Of a stretch of DNA of 64,000 bases, positions 25,232 through 37,699 are shown in pieces. Origin of the DNA: Sycobia sp. Sy_11 (taxonomy: Eukaryota; Arthropoda; Insecta; Hymenoptera; Epichrysomallidae); the NCBI GenBank assembly GCA_018907035.1, contig JACCIC010000039.1:1927501-1991500 (forward strand), read 5' to 3'. The number at the start of each line of letters is the position of its first letter. Position 1 is the first letter of the stretch. Below the pieces are notes generated by a model. That model was given only the letters and a program-made list of their open reading frames with translations, was not told the DNA's origin and ran no database searches. Position numbers and translations under genes: made by a program.

Positions 25232-25442
25232 CTGTGTATGCATGATGTATGCATGATGTATGTATGTATATATTTTTCGCGAACCGCGGGAAAACGGCCA
25301 GTGTTTAAACAATACGGCCGCGCATGGAAAAATATTACACAACCCTTTTATTATTATATATCATTATGCCGTTAACGCCCGAGTGCGTGCATTTTAAGAA
25401 TTGGTGTGCGTGCTCGTGTGCGTGCGTACATATCGTTCAATT

Positions 25443-25492
<50 letters not shown>

Positions 25493-25608
25493 TTAATTAT
25501 TAAAAAACCATCGAGACTGAATAATACACTCAAGGCTGAAAGTACTAATAAAATATTCGTATAGTTCCAATATTTTTTTTCTTTTTTCCCACTTTTTTTT
25601 CTTCTCCG

Positions 25609-25669
<61 letters not shown>
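25163..25669. repeat. (GT)n and two (TA)n microsatellites
   Basis: Imperfect (GT)n with CG steps at 25163-25235, (TA)n at 25447-25491 and 25612-25669. Confidence 0.95.
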
Positions 25670-25671
<2 letters not shown>

Positions 25672-27145
25672 AGTCGATCGCGTTAAGCGCGCGTACGAAA
25701 TTTGTCCGCGCGCACGCATATGCAGCACGGAAAGGCGTAATTACAACTCTAAAAAGTAAATATATATTTATATACGATATAATATAAGCGTATAAATCGC
25801 GACCTTTTACTTACGCACGTAGGAATAATGAATATTAATATATTTACGATTTTTCTTAGAAGTTTTGCAATAGAGTGGCAGTTGATGCAATGATTTATTA
25901 AAAAAAAAAAAAATACTATGCCAAAAATATCTTTGGTAAATATTACCACAAATATTCAATTTCCAGGAAATATAGTAAATCTAACGAAGATTATGATTAT
26001 CTATGACCGCGTAGCATACTTTTTATACTGAAATAGATGCGCCATTAGCATCGGCATGGTTTCCGTTGCATTATCTATAACTTATTGTCTAATTTAAAAA
26101 TATCAAATACAGTTATAGTAGTACTCTGCAGGGATGGACTTATCGCCACGAGCTAAGAATTTACTTGTATCCATTGTATTTTAGATTACAAAATGAAAGA
26201 GAAAAAATACAAAAAAAAAGATGAAAATTTCGAAATAATTAAACTAACTAAAATTATTTCACTTAACTTTTTAGACATTTGTTATAAGATAAGAATTCTA
26301 GATTAAAATATTATTAGACGCTGTTGTTTATATTTTATATATAGAATACAGTTATATAGAGTTAATTTCAAAACACAACATATTTTATTTTCATACTACA
26401 TAGACAGTTCTATAGATATTAATAAATAGTTATACAGTTACATTAAATTATATTATATTTGATATTTATTTTAATGAAACTTCTTTTACGAGTAGACCAA
26501 AGGAAATATTTATTATGGTGTTAAATCTAAAATTTGTGTTTAATGAAACCGTCAAGACCAATGAATTCGTTCCATAAATTTGCTTATTAATACTGGATTG
26601 GAATGAAAATGTTAAGCTTTCCTGTATATATATATATCGTCATAATTCTCCATTTGGTGGTAAGTTTTTACTCTAGTAAAAGTCTTCTAAAAAATTAGCA
26701 TCTCCTTTTTTTAATCTTTAATAAAATATTCAAATAATAAAATCAGCAATATATATCAAACATTATATGAACTTTATTTCTGTTTCCTTCTGTTTAATTT
26801 GTCTAATTTTTAAAAGACCATTTCAAAAATCTTGTGTGCAGCCGAAAACCCCGCTCTGCTCTGGCGAAATTCTGCCCTTTGGGCTTGCAGCCAATCAGTG
26901 TGAATATATATATATATATATAAAGAGCGAAAAATTTACGAGCGCATGTGCGGGCTGCGCAGCCAAGAAATTTACGCGTTCGAGTTTCGTGTAGGAAAAT
27001 GTCTATGTTGTGATTGCCGTAATACTCGTATATTATATGTACGATAGATTATTGCGCGCTCAATTATATTTCATTATTTACGGTGTGAAAACTTTCTTTC
27101 GCATCGAGGGGTCATGGACACTAACGATAACGAGCTCTTTTCATT

Positions 27146-27149
<4 letters not shown>
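25670..27149. other. Gene-free stretch
   Basis: Mostly AT-rich; 26840-27000 is GC-richer with CCAAT/TATA-like boxes. The missing 5' exon of the yellow-family gene could lie in this direction but was not located. Confidence 0.5.
26891..26925 (+). promoter_or_regulatory. Possible core promoter (CCAAT and TATA-like boxes)
   Basis: CCAAT at 26891-26895 and TATATAAAG at 26917-26925, in a locally GC-richer patch. The TATA part is also the end of a (TA)n run, and no gene downstream was recognised, so this is weak. Confidence 0.2.
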
Positions 27150-27194
<45 letters not shown>

Positions 27195-27319
27195 CGATAA
27201 TTCTGACGTTGAAATGATTGTCTTAATTATGTCAGAGTATAAACGTAGATAATTGGAACATTAATGTCTAATTCACACGGTACATTAAATATAAAGAAAT
27301 GAGCTTAGTATAATTTATT

Positions 27320-27383
<64 letters not shown>

Positions 27384-27606
27384 AGCGGACTCTAAAACGA
27401 ATTTTTGCCTAATACAAGGTAAAAAAGATTTCTACATATCAAGGTCGCATATCACAGACGGACTTTGCGCGAACGAAAGCCTGGGATAAAAACTGGATAA
27501 AAAAGCATAAATAGCGTATAGCGCTTGCGTTTTAAAAATCCTCGCGCGCCGTGGCTCCGCCTATTTGCGCGCGCGCGTGTGTGCGTGTGTGTGTGTGTGT
27601 GTGTGT
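27150..27606. repeat. (TA)n, (TA)n and (GT)n microsatellites
   Basis: (TA)n at 27150-27193 and 27323-27379; alternating CG/GT at 27571-27606. Confidence 0.95.
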
Positions 27607-27778
27607 AAATACACGAACGCACATATGTATTCAAACCACTTTCCAACCACAAATCACTAATGGCGCATTATGTACATATATATAGAAACTGGATGGCGGG
27701 ACCCCTCTCTCGCTTTCGTTCGATTTATCTATACTCGATACATGTATATCTATACATATATCCGTGTTAGAATGTTCA

Positions 27779-27859
27779 ATTAGAATGTTTCGCATTGTGA
27801 GGGAAAACGAGATCCATATATATATTCTCGTTTTCCCTCACAATGCGAAACATTCTAAT
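27779..27859. repeat. Perfect hairpin, 34-bp arms and 13-nt loop
   Basis: Arm 27779-27812 begins ATTAGAATGTTTCGCATTG and is an exact reverse complement of 27826-27859. The loop is TCCATATATATAT. A partial direct copy TTAGAATGTT sits just before the left arm (27768-27777). Nothing similar is seen elsewhere in the window. It could be a tiny foldback element, a template-switch inverted duplication or a hairpin RNA source. Confidence 0.9.
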
Positions 27860-29211
27860 GAGTATGCTGCGCGCGTGAAAGAAAAAACGCATTATACGGA
27901 AAATAATGTACCATATTCCATATCTTAAATGTCGCGCACTCCGCGCAAACGTGAAAGGGAGAAATAAAATGCAATCGAAGTAACATAAGTACGCTGAATT
28001 TGCGTACGATGTCTGATGTTCGAAGCTTAGGTTCTGTAGCAACGATGCCGCGAAACCTATAGGCAACGTTTAATTTATCGAGACACTGTAAATTTTTCTT
28101 TTTTAGTCGAATTTCAACGATGCGCTGTCTAGCTCCAAGTACTTTTGTTATACTTTTGTTTTACCAATTAAACAATCCTTGTATTACAAACAAACATTCA
28201 GAATTTACCTAATTATTTTAATTATTATTAAAATATTAACAAATATATAACGAAGCATGTAGATATTTCATATTGTTTTTAAACATCATTTTATATATTT
28301 TTACTTCTACCGAATAGTTAGATTTCACCTTTTTTTATTAAAATAAAATGATTTAAAATCAAGAAATTTGTAAAAAACCCAAAGTCAATTGTAAAACATA
28401 GCATTTTTAATTTAATTAAATTAAATTAATTATATGCTTAAAATATACAATCGATATTGATTAATTTATTTTTTATTAATAAATAAAATTATTAGAACAT
28501 AATAAATGTTTTCTCAGCGATCGAGTATACAGTACACCGAGATAACGATCCGCATGATTAGGATACCGCGATTGCTTAACTGAGAATTATGGGATGGCGC
28601 AGAGGGGCGGGGAGGCGGAGCACAAAAAATCAATTCCGCGTTAATGTAGTTTCTCGAAGACTAGTCGGGCTACCACTCGCTCTGTAACGTGCAAAGAATC
28701 CGCGGGGGGAGGGGGAAGGCGACTTTCTATTAACTTTTCAACACTGTTACAGGTGCTCGGTTAAATTGAAAAAGTTACATATACTCATTAGGCTTTTCTT
28801 TCGGGCCCCATAAAGTCAGGCGATAAAAGCAATCGTCGCGTAAACTTGCGCCGGCATTAGAGTAATGTAAAACGCGTTAAAAAACCCCGGGGACTATAGA
28901 AAAGCGGGGGGGGGGGAAAAAGGAAGTAACTAAACGAATCAAAGTCGCCGATAAGAAAAAAAAAATAGAGATCGAATTAGATTCAAGCGCCATTGGCTGT
29001 CGGTTGCCGATTTTATTTTACTGTCGCTGTTCATTCGTGTACATATGAAAAGAGAGGAAAATCAGAAGGAAACGATCCAGCGATCGAAAGGTGGCTCTTG
29101 GGGCATCGACGATGCGCCTCCCCGTTCCTCTTCATTCTTGCTTCATCGATATGAAGACGTTGACATCGATCGGCTCTATTATTGCTCACAGCCCTCGCGC
29201 GATTGTGTACA

Positions 29212-29245
<34 letters not shown>

Positions 29246-32088
29246 CCTCACTCCCTCACTCTTGCTTTCATTCTCACGGCACGGGCGAGACAATCGCCAA
29301 GCTATATAGTCGAAAGAGAGTATAAATACGCGCGCGATTATTCCTTTATATACTAATACTGGCGAGCGACACGCGAACACTTTCTATTATACATATATAT
29401 ATACTCTTGTATCGGAGATATGTTTATGAGCTGCGCGAGGGGCGCGCTTTCGCGACTGGATTACGCGCGGACCGTGCGGCGGAAGAAAGCGGCCGGTTAA
29501 ATAAAAAGCAAAATGATGTATACTCGGCGATATGAGAGAAGGATAAGCCGTCGTTATTTCGGTGTGAGAAATTCAGCATTGAAATATCTGTATACGGGCG
29601 AAGAGACGACAATTTCTACGTAACATGTGCATAATGTGGAAGATGTTTTTTTTTTTTTTTGTTCTCGTACTCCGCATTATAACCGATAGCAAATTAACGT
29701 GAAAGTCCGGAGGAGAACGAAAAATATTCAGGAAGACTAGCAAATGGATTTGCATATGGAAACCTACGCAGAGAGAGCGGGGAGGGGGGTAGGGTGGGAG
29801 GGAACTAGTAGCCAATGGAATTTCCGACGACTGATGGAAGAAAGAAAGCGGGAGAAGGAAAAAAGCAGCGCGATAGAGGGACATCGAGAATAAGGCGCGC
29901 CGTAAAGAAAGTCCGATTAACGAACGGGCGAATGTATGAGCGATTAAAACAGAACTATCGATACATAAATATGTGAAATGAAAGTTTTTTTTTCTTTTTT
30001 CTTTCGTTCGAGCCGACGACCCAATTCGTTCTCTTGCGAATTCGCGACAGTGCGCCAACGACGGGCTTCACGCACGTCTTCGGAATATAGTGCAATACGT
30101 AGACGCGCACCATTTTCTACTTGCTCTACGCATTTGCGTCGTGACGCACTATTTCCTATGTATCTATGTGCCTGTACTACAGTTTCCTCGGTCGACGTGG
30201 AAAAATGAGAAGAAACGCCGCGATTGATTTTTTTTTTTTTTTTGCCACATTACATCGGTGAACTTTACGCACGCGTATCGCAGCGTACTATTGAAATATT
30301 TGATATGTACTTGTAGCTACATATCTGTATAAGCAGTGAACTAAAGGCTTTTTCGAAAACACACATCGATCCATTGTCATATAGATATGAAATTCGACCG
30401 ATTGCGCGATTCGCCTATATACACTCTGAAGTCCATCAAACAGATACTCGTTGATTATTTAAATAAAATATGCGCCACTAGCGGTGGAGAGCAGAACTAT
30501 CGAGCGTATCCGAAACGAGCATGCAACAACTACGCGAAAGTATTGGATACATTATTTGTCATTAAAAAAAAAAAAAAAAAAAATTTTAATTACCCAAATC
30601 AATAAAGAATAATAATGAAGGCTGTTAGAGCATCGTAAAGAGTGTAAAATATGCAACGTGTAATTTGCTTCGCATCGTCTAAAGGGTGTAGATAAGAAAA
30701 ACTGCTGTAAAGAACATTTATCAGAAGTTTTTAATACTGCATTAAGCTTTCATAGTAAGTCCTGAATCTAAACCTGCAAAAATTTCGAGATTTGACTTAT
30801 TTTATGATATTGAAATTACGAACAATCATAAAAGATTGGAGCAAAATCATTAAAAATTAAATGCAATCAGAAAACAGTCCTTTCTAAAGTTGTTTCCGCA
30901 AAAAATACATGTATAAATTAAAATCCTGTTTGTCTCGATTATTGTAAATTAAAATAACAAATACTTTTATAGGCCTCACAGCTTTTCTTAAATAATTTAA
31001 TTCTAATTATCCAAAGACAGTCCGATTGTCCTTCTTTATAAATATTTTTCTTTTATCTTTAATTTAGTTTTTATTATAATTAAAACAAAAAATTAAATAA
31101 AATAAAACTAGTGATTTTTCATTCGGATTCTACGGTGGCGATTATAAACAAGAAAAGTCCGACCTTCATGATATATGACAAAATTCTTTTCAGTTGATTT
31201 CATTTTCTGTTGCACTCTGGGTTTAATATTAATATAGGAAGAAAAGAATCATTATTACATTTCTTCTTTTTTCTTTTTTGGAATATGCTATTAAATTACA
31301 GGATATTGTACAAAATTTAAATAAACGTTCTAAGCATAAACACCTATGCATACTTTTTTTCTTCATTCGTCGGCTCCCCCGCAGGCGCGGCGTTCGTTAT
31401 TTCTTTGCCAATACCCCAATAATTAGCGTACAGATCTCGGGCGATTAAATTGGCGGGTCGGGCCAGGGCCCGTGAACCCCGGGAACGCCGTTCGCATAAA
31501 TGTGTATATATATATATATATAAATGGGCGTCGCGCCTTTCTCGCGCGCTCGCTCGACGGCCCGTCGCGCTTACGCAATCGACTCCCGCGCCGTTCTTAT
31601 CCACATACGCGTTATTACAACGCGCGACGCGCCGCGGGAGTTACATCTACGCGTATACGCGAATGTTTTGAAATGGAAGTGTTGCTCGACATCGAGGAGA
31701 GGGGGCGGGGATGATGGGGGGAGAAGAGAAAAACATTTGAAACAAACGAGGGAAGTGGCGAGAGCTTTTCTTTTGCCGCGGGACAATGAAGGGGACAACA
31801 ACGGTCGATCTCCGGTCTCCCTTCTCTCGCTTCCCCCTGCCCCCCTCCCTCTCTCGCTCACCGTATCCGTGGGATTATACCGGTCGTCCAGCCTGTTCCG
31901 GGTAATCCAATTACGTCCGGGAATACAAGTGTGCTTCTATCAATCGAGACGGCGGTCATGCAATATTCGCAAGCGCTGAAATTTGTGCATGTATGTATAT
32001 ATATATATATGAAGGAGCAGAAGAAAAAATACAGAGAGTCCGTGCGAATGATACCAGTGTCAACAATAGCGCTATAGATAAATATATA
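27860..32088. other. Gene-free stretch with GC islands
   Basis: AT-rich at 28080-28500 and 30600-31330; CpG-rich at 28500-30200 and 31370-31980. It includes G-runs near 28904-28916, (CA)n at 29214-29242 and short (TA)n. No protein family recognised; the islands could contain promoters of genes outside the window. Confidence 0.5.
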
Positions 32089-33013
32089 CCAGAGGTATAA
32101 GTTGAAACCAGCCTTTTACTGTTACATATCGCTAACAATTTGTATACATTTCTATGATAGGTACATATGTCAATTTTTTCCCATGGTTATTAACCTTCGA
32201 AAATACACAAAAACACATTTCTCCAAAGTAATAGCGAATGTGTCGGGTTTCGTCCCAAGTAAATCGTATTTGTGGCATTCGTTGTTTTTCTTATTTCATC
32301 CAAAGATAAAAGCAGCTGAATCGCATCGGTTGCGTGGTAGACACTTATGGTGAACATCCATCGCCGTTTAAAAAATGTAAGACATGGTTTCGTCAATTTA
32401 AAAGTAGAGATTTCGATTTGATCGACAATGAACATCGTTGTGCAGTTAAAAAGTTCGAAGGTGAGAAATTTCAGGCGTTATTGGACGAAGAGCCAACTCA
32501 ATCACAACAAAAATTGGCACTAATACTTAATGCGACTCGAAAAGTAATTTTCAAATGTTTAAAAGTTACAGGAACGATCCGGGAGTATGGAAAATGCGCG
32601 TCACATCAACAGAACGATAGACAAATGCCAAATCGAAAAACCGTTGAACCGATTTGAAAATTCATGAAACCGGCGAAGGACTCGTTGAAAGTACTCAATT
32701 CGGAAACGTGATCGCATCAGTCTTACTTTCCAGACCTCGCCCCGTCCGACTGTCGACTTTTCGCATCGATGGGACACTCAGTTGTAGAGCATCGCTTCGC
32801 CAATTTTGAAGAGGTCGAAGACAAAAGCTCGTCCAATAGTTTGTTTTGAAGGAGAAAATGTTTTTTGGGACGATCGTTACAATTGGCCTAAAAAAATAGG
32901 CGAAAATTGTAGAATAATGATCAGTACTTTGCACAAAAAAATTGTGAAATTCTCCTGAAAAATACGGGGTTTCTTTATCGAGAAAACCGGTACATTTCAA
33001 CTTACACCCTTGG
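32089..33013 (+). mobile_element. Internally deleted mauritiana-type mariner
   Basis: Imperfect terminal inverted repeats lie at 32089-32107 (CCAGAGGTATAAGTTGAAA) and 32995-33013 (CCAAGGGTGTAAGTTGAAA on the minus strand), 16 of 19 matching, and both are flanked by TA as expected for mariner insertion. Inside, on the plus strand, is the N-terminal helix-turn-helix region (FVPSKSYLW, KAAESHR, TYGEHPSP, KTWFRQFKSRDFDLID, PTQSQQKLALILNATRKVI, NDRQMPNRKT). After a gap comes the C-terminal catalytic stretch FPDLAPSDCRLFASMGHSVV. The segment between, including the first two catalytic aspartates, is missing. Length is 925 bp against about 1.3 kb for intact elements. There is also a frameshift near 32330 and stops downstream, so it makes no transposase. 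Confidence 0.9.
32219..32965 (+). pseudogene. Mariner transposase pseudogene
   Basis: The best preserved frame is 32334-32657 (TYGEHPSP to NDRQMPNRKT), preceded in another frame by FVPSKSYLW...KAAESHR. The C-terminal remnant around 32730-32850 reads FPDLAPSDCRLFASMGHSVV. Known transposases of this family use a DD34D triad. Here only the third Asp (in APSD) is visible, and the region between Arg-Lys-Thr of the N-terminal domain and the third Asp is deleted. It is a broken copy. Confidence 0.88.
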
Positions 33014-36000
33014 TATTTACAATTTCGTTACAAGACCATTAGATCTTATATAACTTGATGAAATGTAAGAGTTTGTTTACGACATCTTTTTAGACTACGC
33101 GAATTTAGCCCTACATTCTTTCAGTGGGGATTGAAATTGTATCAAGAGATCTAAGAATAACATTACATGATCGTGAAAAAATTGACAAAAATAGGCCAAA
33201 AAAAAAAAATGAACCAAGTAATTAGAATTTTCCAAAGGATTTTAGTTGCTTCGAATCTAAATCTGATTTCCTAATTGCTCTGCATCACTCCAAGCTTTCA
33301 AGATATCATAATTCCAAAGTATAAAAACATTGTTTTTACGCTCATTTATCCAGATTATCTATTTCTAGAATTTTTATTTTATTTAAAAAATTATTAGAAT
33401 CTTTCAACAATTTTTTTTTCAACAATTATCATATTTCCTACTCAAGAAAACAATCTACTGTATTGCATCTATGTTATGTCGATAGATATTTCGATTTAAA
33501 AAAACAGCACAAGTTGAAGGAAAAAATGTTCCGTTTAATTCGGATAATCCGACGAAAAACATTAAATTCTGAAGCCAGCACTTAGTTTAAAATCTTTAAT
33601 AAATCTGCCGATGTAAAAAGGCAATTCTACAGTCAGATTTATATTAAACATATCAAAATCATTAAAAAATTATGGTCACACATCTGTAGCACATCCTTAT
33701 TGGATTTTGTATTAATAGAAATAGACATTTTAGATGATTACATCTTGTTACCTTGATATTGCTCTTGATAAAATTTCTGGCCTATTCTAAAATTTTTGGG
33801 ATACTTTTGTACACTTCATATTATGCAGAAAACATATATGCATAAGTGACTTTAAAATTATTTTTAATGAAAGGCTGACGAAATTTTACAATAAGAAAAA
33901 AAGTATCCATATCTTTGATAAAAATACTATATAACGATATAAAAATATATATTAACGATACCGCTATAATGAAAAATGAAAATTGATAGATAATTACATA
34001 AATATCCTGTGTTAAACTGTTAAACATTTTTCAATCGTTCCCTGCTAAAGGGTCAAACAAAAAATTTAACGGATTTCACCGAGAATCACCTGAGCACGCG
34101 CGCTCGTACGTATATCTCGATAAAAAAAAAAAAAAAAAACATAATAATAATCATAGCAGTAAACAAATCGCCGTGCGGCTGCCGGCTCCCGGCTCCTTCC
34201 CAATTCTTACCCACACGTACAATTAACCAATGGGCACGGGGAGTCCCCGTCCCCAAGGTGGCGGCATCGTGCCTCGCGCCGTTGCTCCACGCGCCGGAGA
34301 CGAAAGTCAGGGACTTTTACGCCGCGCATTGGGCGCGGAGGGAGGGGCCGGAGGGGGCGGGCGAGCGCCCGGCGCACCGCTTAACCTTCGACGGGGAGGC
34401 ACGGCATAATGGTCGGATACGAGGCGCGAAGGCACGCGCCGTTTTTTTTTTTTTTTTTTTTTTTTTTTGTTTACTCCTCTTCTCCTTCGTCTTCGTGTAA
34501 CGGAGAAAACGGCGAGGTTCATACGCGACGCAGGCAAAAACAGACTGCGTGAGATTCGCGCGTACGCAACGATTAAATACAACTCACGCCCCCCCCCCCA
34601 TTGAGGTTTTTTCACAGCCCTCATCCGCCGCCGTGATTTATCTCATAGTCTTATATATGCGGCCCTTCTCTTTTCTTCAGATTTGTAACGTCGGCCCTTG
34701 TCAACGCTTGATGCCTTTTCGTTTTCGTAAAAATTTTCGATTATTTTAATTCGCGATTACTTTGTTGTAACATTTTATTTGAAATCTCTAAATGATCTTA
34801 TGAGCATGATAAATATGTGTACAAACTGGAACTAAATATATAATTTAGTTCAGGATGACGTCGAAGCGTATGGAATTTTTCAAGGGTCTATTCGATCGAT
34901 CCTTGCTAAGAATTTACAATGAAATCAATGGTAATCGGGTCGAAATACGCGATATTGAAACGATTACAATTGCATTGTAGTAGAAAAAAAATCAATACGA
35001 TGTAATGTTTAAAATGAAATATGATCAATTGAAATTACAAGAAACTAATTGAAATTTATCACGTCGTAGAGTGAACGAGAAAGCTAAAGCCCGCTAATTG
35101 TAATTTAGTAAACAACATTCATTTGAATTTTAAGCATATGTTTTTTTCATTACAATTTTGCTTGTAATATCCAAAAAAGTCTTAGTATTTTTTTTTTGTG
35201 GAGAAATAAAATTATTGTTCGTTGATAATAGCATTGAAGAAAAAAACTTAATTATAATAAACTTAAATAGAAATACTAATATTTCATTTCTCCATTTTCG
35301 ATATATAATCGCACCGCAGTTATAGATAGATTTTCTTTCTTGGATTGGTATTTTTCTTTCATCGCGGTGGCTCGGGCCTGGATCGAGGGCCTCCTCACTG
35401 GTGAAACTTTGCGTTTCCGCGATTCTTGGTTTTTCGAGAAAACCCTGATTTTTTTTCAAGCATCATTATAGATTATTTTCCGTAACAATATAATTACTTT
35501 ATATTAAGTAGATTTCTTGGGTCAGCTTTATGTTATTATCTTTTTTCACTTTTGCATTTAATCCCATGAAACTAATAGAGTAAATAATTTTCGATAATAA
35601 ATAATTTGATAATACAGGCATAATACATATATTTATATCTAGTATGGGGAATTAAAGTAAAAAAGATTTTTAATTTTAAATATTTATCTAAAAACAGATG
35701 GAAAAAACTGTTAATAATAGTTTATAAGACATCGCTAGATATAAGTAGAAAATGAAAGATAATATTTATGTAGCTTATTGATTATATTTAATGATTTCAA
35801 GAGCGAATTGGAAATATGAAAAATCGTTGTCCTTTCGAAAAAGAATAAAGAAAATGTATCGATCTACTATATTGCATAGTCGGTTATTTTGTTTAGCGAG
35901 ATGAACCATCGAAAAAGATGTATTGAATCATTACATTTTAGTGGCTTAATTAATTAATTCGCTGGCAGAAACTACAGAAAGCAATTTCTTTTATTTAAAC

Positions 36001-37198
36001 TTTACTATTACATTTATAATTTGGAAAATATCATTAAATAAACTACTCTTAAAAGTGATTATTAAAGAAATTCTATTTTTTTCTCTCTCAAAATGTATTA
36101 AAACGGTCTCGCTATTTTTTCCTTTCTTATATACGTGAAAATGATCTTTCGCAGGGGGCCCCGAGGCTCGCAGATAGTCCCGTGTCTAACGTCGATCTCG
36201 TTCGGCCCTGAGGTGGCTCTATAGTGTACGCGATTACATTATCGAATTAAAATAAATCCATATGGAGTAAAATAGGTCCTCCTTTCGCGTTCTCTTAATT
36301 TTTACACATTCGTAGAGTTCGATTATTTGCCGAGAATAGGGGGGGGGGATTAAATTCCAATTCCCTATATAACTGGACGCTCTTGTCGACTACTGATTAG
36401 TTTCCAAAGATTATCTTTTTTTCAACTTTCACTTATCTCTCCAACGTCCCGGTCAGTTCCCGCGCGTACAACTACATGCAACTAGCGCGATACGGCAACG
36501 AAAAAAAAAAAAAAAAAAAAACTCGTTCCAGCCACCTCTGCGCCTAATAATTAATCGCGGAAGAGAAAAAAAAATCATCCCAATCGATACGGGTATATCG
36601 GCATCGGGCATATATAGAAAGCACACGAGCCTACGATCACCGACGAAATAAAAGAACTTCTACGTACGATTTTCCACCGACCTGTCCCAAAAATCATCAT
36701 CCCCGCCGTAATCGCGCGCGCGCGCGCGCGCGCCTCGACATTCGCATGGACGCGCGTGAATCACCGCAGCCCGATCCACGCGGATAGCGGCGGCATCGTC
36801 GCGTCAATTCCGTATCCTGTACGCAGACGTGACAAAACTCACCCCATTGCGACCGCAGCCGTTGCGAGCGAGCAGCAGTGCGCGCGCTCTTGAAATCCCG
36901 GCCCCTGGCACGATTATCCAATGATCATAGAAGTGTATTTAATGCAAAAGCCCGAGGACGATCTTCGAGGCGATAATCGGGCCTATATATCTATATATAT
37001 ATAAATATAACTATATACGTATATATATGTATACGCGTGCGTTTAATAACGTTTATACGCGCGCGGCGGCGTTCGCCAAGTACGAACGACTGACGCCCCG
37101 GCGGCCCGATCGAATTTTACCGCGCTCGCCTCGCGGCCGTCGCCGACGCGCCGCGTGCTCCGCCCCCCCCCCTGCGACGACTATGCGAATACACCCGA
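33014..37198. other. Gene-free stretch
   Basis: AT-rich to about 34080; CpG-rich at 34080-34700 and 36450-37200 with poly-A, poly-T and G-runs; AT-rich between. No gene recognised. Confidence 0.5.
34236..34250. promoter_or_regulatory. Palindromic kappaB-like site in a CpG-rich island
   Basis: ACGGGGAGTCCCCGT is symmetric about one G and fits the Rel/NF-kappaB pattern GGGRNNYYCC. A CCAAT motif lies about 10 bp before it. No gene start was identified here. Confidence 0.25.
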
Positions 37199-37244
<46 letters not shown>

Positions 37245-37446
37245 GTATGCACGCGTATGATACGTATCGGTATGTAGCCCCCGCGATGTGTATTAAGGAG
37301 ACGGTGAGGAGAGGGCGTTGGGTCCGCGCGTGTGTCCCGTGTATGATTAAAAACCGCGCGGCGGAGGGGCGCATTATTGTGCAACCACGGCGTCGGAGGC
37401 GCGGCGGAGTCTTTCTCGCGAGGCTGTCCCGCGGCATTTCCATCTG

Positions 37447-37486
<40 letters not shown>

Positions 37487-37611
37487 CAGATACAGAGACA
37501 GAGATAGAGAGAGAGAAAGGGAGAGGGATAGCAGGAACGGAGCAGACTATGTTATATATATGTAAAAGCCAACTGGATCGATCGAACATTCGATATGTCT
37601 TTGTGTGCCTT

Positions 37612-37644
<33 letters not shown>

Positions 37645-37660
37645 GCATGTGTATGTGTGT
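37199..37660. repeat. (GT)n and (GA)n microsatellites in a CpG-rich island
   Basis: (GT)n at 37199-37242, (GA)n with CAGA variants at 37448-37520, imperfect (GT)n at 37611-37660. Confidence 0.96.
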
Positions 37661-37699
37661 ATATGTACAATCGAAGGATAGGTCGTGTAGTTTCCTTAT

